This document shows, in pieces, positions 60,586-64,000 of a stretch of 64,000 nt of DNA (positions within the stretch are counted from its first letter, which is position 1; each line of letters begins with the position of its first letter). Location: assembly GCF_002812985.1 (NCBI RefSeq), contig NZ_PGCP01000028.1:1-64000 (forward strand), read 5' to 3'. Below the pieces are notes generated by a model. The model was not told where the DNA came from, did no database searches, and was given only the letters and a program-made list of their open reading frames with translations. Made by a program: the position numbers and the translations under genes. This DNA comes from Aeromonas lusitana. Lineage in GTDB: Bacteria > Pseudomonadota > Gammaproteobacteria > Enterobacterales > Aeromonadaceae.

Positions 60586-60682
60586 GGCAAGGTTCTTTCT
60601 CTCCTTGGAAGGTAGAACCCGACTCTACTCAAGAGGCGGGGCCAGTGCAAACATGCTATCCGCAAGATATTCAAAAGCCTTG

Positions 60683-60709
60683 AAAAAAGGGACCTGACGG
60701 TCCCTTTTT
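60683..60709 (-). terminator. Terminator after prlC
   Basis: AAAAAAGGGACC-tgac-GGTCCCTTTTT is a strong dyad 10 bases past the prlC stop. It separates prlC from the cyclic-di-GMP gene, which therefore needs its own promoter. Confidence 0.88.
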
Positions 60710-60719
60710 ATCTCAAAAA

Positions 60720-62762
60720 TCACGCGGCGATCCCACTATGCCGCAGCAGTGCATCCACTTGGGGCTCCCGGCCCCGGAAGGCACGGAACAGCTCCATGGG
60801 TTCTTTTGAACCGCCCTTCTCCAGGATGTTTTTCAGGAAGGATTGACCGGTGGCCGGGTTGAAGATCCCCTCCTCCTCGAAGCGGGAGAAGGCATCCGCC
60901 GACAGCACCTCGGCCCACTTGTAGCTGTAGTAGCCCGCCGCATAACCGCCGGCGAAGATGTGGGAGAAGCTGTGCTGGAAGCGGTTGAACGCAGGCGGCG
61001 TCATCACGGCGACCTGGCTGCGCACCTGATCCAGCAGGGTCGGTACCAGCTCGGGATTGGCCGGATCGAACTCCTGGTGCAGGCGGAAATCGAACAGGGC
61101 GAACTCCAGCTGGCGCAGCATCTGCATGGCCGCCTGGAAGTTACGGGCGGTCAGCATCTTCTCCAGCAGATCCGCGGGCAGCGGCTCGCCGGTCTCGTGA
61201 TGACCGGAGATAAAGGCCAGCGCCTCGGACTCCCAGCACCAGTTCTCCAGGAACTGGCTCGGCAGCTCGACCGCATCCCAGGCCACGCCGTTGATGCCAG
61301 CCACCCCGGCCACGTCGATCTGGGTCAGCATGTGATGGATGCCGTGACCGAACTCGTGGAACAGGGTCACCACCTCGTTGTGGGTGAACAGGGCCGGCTT
61401 GCCATCCACAGGGCCGTTGAAGTTGCAGGTCAGGTAGGCCACCGGCTTTTGCAGTGAACCGTCCTGACGGTAGCGACGACCCAGGCAGACATCCATCCAG
61501 GCGCCGCCCTGCTTGTGTTCGCGGGCGTAGAGATCCAGGTAGAAGCTGCCGCGCAGCTCATCTTCGGCATCGAAGATGTCGTAGAAGCGCACGTCCGGAT
61601 GCCAGGTGTCGATACCGAGGCGCTCGCGCACCTTCATGCCGAACACCCGGCGTACCACCTCGAACAGGCCCTTCACCACCCGGTTGGCGGGGAAATAGGG
61701 ACGCAGCTGCTCGTCGGAGATGGAGAACTTGTGCTGCTTGAGCTTCTCGGCGTAATAAGGGATATCCCAGGCCGCCAGCTCGCTCTGACCGTGTTGCTCC
61801 GTGGCGAAGGCGCGGATCTCTTCCAGCTCGGCCTTGCCCTGGGGCAGGGACTTGGCCGCCAGATCCGTGAGGAAGCACACCACCTGCTCGGTCTTGTCCG
61901 CCATCTTGGTGGCAAGCGACAATTCGGCATAGTTACCAAAGCCGAGCAGCTTGGCCAGCTCGCGGCGCAAGCTGAGCAGCTCGGTCATGATGGCGGAGTT
62001 GTCCCACTTGCCGGCGTTCGGGCCCTGATCCGAGGCGCGGGTGGTGAAGGCCTCATACAGCTCGGCGCGCAGGGCGCTGTTGTCCGCATACATCATCATC
62101 GGCAAATAAGAAGGGATATCCAGGGTGAACAACCAGCCCTGCTGACCCTTGTGCTCCGCCAACTGGCGGGCGGCGGCCAGGGCACTGGCGGGCAGACCGG
62201 CCAGTTCAGCCTCGTCAGTCACCAGCTTGCTCCAGCCCTGGGTCGCATCCAGCACGTTGTTGCTGAAGCGGGAGGCCAGCTCGGAGAGGCGGGCCTGGAT
62301 CTCGCCGTAGCGCTGCTGCGCTTCGGCGGGCAGGCCGATGCCAGACAGGCGGAAGTCGCGCAGGGTATTCTGGATCTCCTTGCGCTGGGCGCTGCTCAGG
62401 AGCGGGAAGTCGTCGCTCTCGGCCAGGGCCAGATAGGCCTGGTAGAGGCCTTCGTGCTGGCCGACATAGGTCTGGAATTCGGACAACAGCGGCAGGCAGG
62501 CGTCGTGGGCCGCGCGCAGCGCCTCGCTATTGAGTACGGAGTTGAGGTGGCTCACCGGCGACCAGATGCGCGCCAATCGGTCGTTGACCTCTTCCAGCGG
62601 CGCGATCAGGCTGTCCCAGGTGTGGGGCTCGCGCTGGGCCAGCACGTCTTCGATCTTCTGTTTGCAATCGGCGATGGCCTGCGTCACGGCAGGTTGCACC
62701 TGATCAGGCTGGATCTGGCTGAAAGGAGGCAGCGAGTCCATTGTCAGCAAAGGGTTGTTCAT
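60720..62762 (-). CDS. prlC: Oligopeptidase A
   Basis: 680 residues (E. coli 680). M3 zinc metallopeptidase (also OpdA) that degrades short peptides such as cleaved signal peptides. Zinc motif LFHEFGHGIHHML, with the third ligand Glu in WDAVELPSQFLENWCWE. Starts MNNPLLTMDSLPPFSQIQPDQV as in E. coli. In E. coli it is heat-shock controlled and followed by rsmJ. Confidence 0.96.
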   Translation of the reverse strand: MNNPLLTMDSLPPFSQIQPDQVQPAVTQAIADCKQKIEDVLAQREPHTWDSLIAPLEEVNDRLARIWSPVSHLNSVLNSEALRAAHDACLPLLSEFQTYVGQHEGLYQAYLALAESDDFPLLSSAQRKEIQNTLRDFRLSGIGLPAEAQQRYGEIQARLSELASRFSNNVLDATQGWSKLVTDEAELAGLPASALAAARQLAEHKGQQGWLFTLDIPSYLPMMMYADNSALRAELYEAFTTRASDQGPNAGKWDNSAIMTELLSLRRELAKLLGFGNYAELSLATKMADKTEQVVCFLTDLAAKSLPQGKAELEEIRAFATEQHGQSELAAWDIPYYAEKLKQHKFSISDEQLRPYFPANRVVKGLFEVVRRVFGMKVRERLGIDTWHPDVRFYDIFDAEDELRGSFYLDLYAREHKQGGAWMDVCLGRRYRQDGSLQKPVAYLTCNFNGPVDGKPALFTHNEVVTLFHEFGHGIHHMLTQIDVAGVAGINGVAWDAVELPSQFLENWCWESEALAFISGHHETGEPLPADLLEKMLTARNFQAAMQMLRQLEFALFDFRLHQEFDPANPELVPTLLDQVRSQVAVMTPPAFNRFQHSFSHIFAGGYAAGYYSYKWAEVLSADAFSRFEEEGIFNPATGQSFLKNILEKGGSKEPMELFRAFRGREPQVDALLRHSGIAA

Positions 62763-62823
62763 ACCTGGGTACCTCTAAATGCTCTACAGCCCCTGCCGTC
62801 CAGAAGCTTGCTTGGACCATCTA

Positions 62824-62852
62824 AGATGTAGGCAGAAACCCCATTTATCAAG
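62824..62852 (-). promoter_or_regulatory. Possible heat-shock (sigma-32) promoter of prlC
   Basis: The minus strand reads CTTGATA, then a spacer, then CCTACATCT, similar to the sigma-32 consensus CTTGAAA-N13-15-CCCCATNT, about 62 bases upstream of prlC. E. coli prlC is reported as heat-inducible. The -10 match is imperfect. Confidence 0.35.
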
Positions 62853-62904
62853 CCTTTGCCGCCAATAACAGGGGCAACTACCCACTTTTCGCGACCCTTG
62901 TCTA

Positions 62905-64000
62905 TTAAATCGCCAGATCGGTCATCGACGACGACGAGGGCGGGCCCTCCTGCCCTGCACCTGGCCCTATCAGGCGCATCAGGCGGGCACAACAATCCTC
63001 CAGTCCCTCTTGCGGCAGATTGGTGATCCCCAGCAGCAGACCCGATCTCGCGCGCGCCGGGTCTGCAAACCAGACGGACAGGGGAGCTGGCGCCAGTCCG
63101 ACAGCCTGGGCCTGGCGCACGATGGCGACATCATCGCAGCCCTGAGGCAGGTGCAGCAGCAGCGCCAGCCCCGCCATGCTGACCGCCTCGGCGGGTACCG
63201 GCAGGACCTGTTGCAGCGCCGCCGCCCGCGCACGGTACATCCGCTTCATCTTGCGCAAATGACGCAGATAGTGTCCCTTGCGCATGAACTCCGCGAGCGC
63301 CAACTGGCTCGCCACCGAGGCTGCTGGCGCGAGTGCGGCAGCCACATCCCCCATCTTGCTGGCCAGGGCCGGCGGCACCACCATGAAACCGAGACGCAGG
63401 CTGGGGCTGATGGTCTTGCTGAAGGTACCGACATAGATGACCCGGCCATGGCGATCCAGAGAAGCCAGGGCTGGCGCCGCCCGGCCGGTGAGTTGCAACT
63501 CGCTCAGGTAATCATCCTCGACGATCCAGCCGCCGCGACTGGCGGCCCACTCCAGCAACCGGTGGCGGCGGGCGAGGGAGAGGGTCATGCCCAGCGGCGC
63601 CTGCTGGCCGGCGGTGACTATGGCCAGCGCAGCGTCCGCCGCACTGGCTATCCCCGCATCAACATCCAGCCCTTGCGTATCGACCGGGATCGGTACCGGC
63701 GTCACCCCCGCCATGGCGAGGGCCATCCGGGACAGTGGATAGCCCGGATCCTCAATCCAGGCCTCTTTCCCCTGCAAGCCAAGGCCGTGGACAAGCAGCC
63801 CAAGGGCACCGCTGTACCCCGAGGTGATGAGGATCTGGGCCGGCGAGCAGCCGATCCCGCGGGCCACGGACAGATAGGCGGCGATCTCGGTGCGCAGCGT
63901 CAGCTCGCCGCGGGGATCGGGATAGCTGACCGTTGCCATGGCGGCCTGACTGGCAGCCTGGGCCGCCACCCGGGACCACAGCTTGCCGGGAAAGCCATCC
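62905..64000 (-). CDS. MocR-type PLP-dependent regulator/aminotransferase, C-terminal part (partial)
   Basis: At least 365 codons remain; the gene runs off the right end, so the N-terminal GntR helix-turn-helix expected for this family cannot be seen. The fold-type I aminotransferase part shows YPDPRGELTLRTEIAAYLSVARGIGCSPAQILITSGYSGAL, EDPGYPLSRMALAMAGV, WIVEDDYLSEL and the PLP lysine in YVGTFSKTISPSLRLGFMV. Such proteins (PdxR, GabR and others) regulate vitamin B6 or amine metabolism. Without the N-terminus a plain aminotransferase is possible. Confidence 0.85.
   Translation of the reverse strand, partial: DGFPGKLWSRVAAQAASQAAMATVSYPDPRGELTLRTEIAAYLSVARGIGCSPAQILITSGYSGALGLLVHGLGLQGKEAWIEDPGYPLSRMALAMAGVTPVPIPVDTQGLDVDAGIASAADAALAIVTAGQQAPLGMTLSLARRHRLLEWAASRGGWIVEDDYLSELQLTGRAAPALASLDRHGRVIYVGTFSKTISPSLRLGFMVVPPALASKMGDVAAALAPAASVASQLALAEFMRKGHYLRHLRKMKRMYRARAAALQQVLPVPAEAVSMAGLALLLHLPQGCDDVAIVRQAQAVGLAPAPLSVWFADPARARSGLLLGITNLPQEGLEDCCARLMRLIGPGAGQEGPPSSSSMTDLAI

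Noticed and set aside
62759..62995. 78-codon minus-strand ORF spanning the prlC upstream gap
   Set aside because: It overlaps the end of the MocR-type gene in another frame, has no family pattern, and its second half covers the likely prlC promoter.

Overview
The window is bacterial chromosome of about 60% GC with dense, standard gammaproteobacterial gene blocks. It almost certainly comes from Aeromonas. Support: rrn P1/P2 promoters next to hemG-trkH-yigZ-pepQ and fadBA (the E. coli rrsA neighbourhood), a Pla-1/VolA-type lipoprotein lipase, tryptophanase with a TnaC leader, norVW/norR, and ubiK, fre, ubiD, rho, trxA, rhlB and gppA in typical forms. The species cannot be fixed by reading. No prophage, insertion sequence, CRISPR array or tRNA was seen.

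Layout. 1-500: the 5' end of a 16S rRNA gene (minus) with boxA and tandem promoters. 509-4474: pepQ-yigZ-trkH-hemG operon. 4672-10145: acetoacetyl-CoA synthetase and fadBA (fatty acid and ketone-body use). 10507-14076: response regulator, histidine kinase and a sugar-type periplasmic binding protein with no permease, a likely three-part sensing system. 14122-18656: small genes (tusA, a RidA-family protein, an OmpA-like lipoprotein, three tandem small secreted Arg/Gln-rich paralogues, a cysteine hydrolase next to a duplicated 3' fragment of tag, and tag). 18878-21880: glyQS. 21900-28150: accessory genes (DUF2846 lipoprotein, DMT exporter, DM13 protein, RelE-like protein, ArsR regulator, ACT-domain protein, Mtr/TnaB permease, small membrane protein).

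28324-30111: tnaC-tnaA, with a leader peptide that keeps the key TnaC residues. 30259-36335: nitric oxide detoxification. norV-norW is followed on the same strand by a TehB-N/DUF1971 cupin and a NapH-like polyferredoxin. norR is divergent; three GT-N7-AC enhancer sites and a sigma-54 promoter lie between. 36426-45485: a LacI-family repressor, the livKHMGF operon with an AraC regulator attached to its end, a LysE exporter, and glpEG. 45563-50991: surface lipase, ubiK, fre, ubiD. 51010-57128: unknown exported protein, rho, trxA, rhlB, gppA and rof, which places the Rho inhibitor Rof four genes from rho. 57207-64000: rsmJ, a PAS-GGDEF-EAL protein, prlC, and the 3' part of a MocR-type regulator cut by the window end.

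Most of the window is housekeeping. The least explained parts are the three small Arg/Gln-rich secreted paralogues, the kinase/orphan-binding-protein triad with a duplicated start region, the phenylalanine-rich TnaC, and the genes added downstream of norVW.
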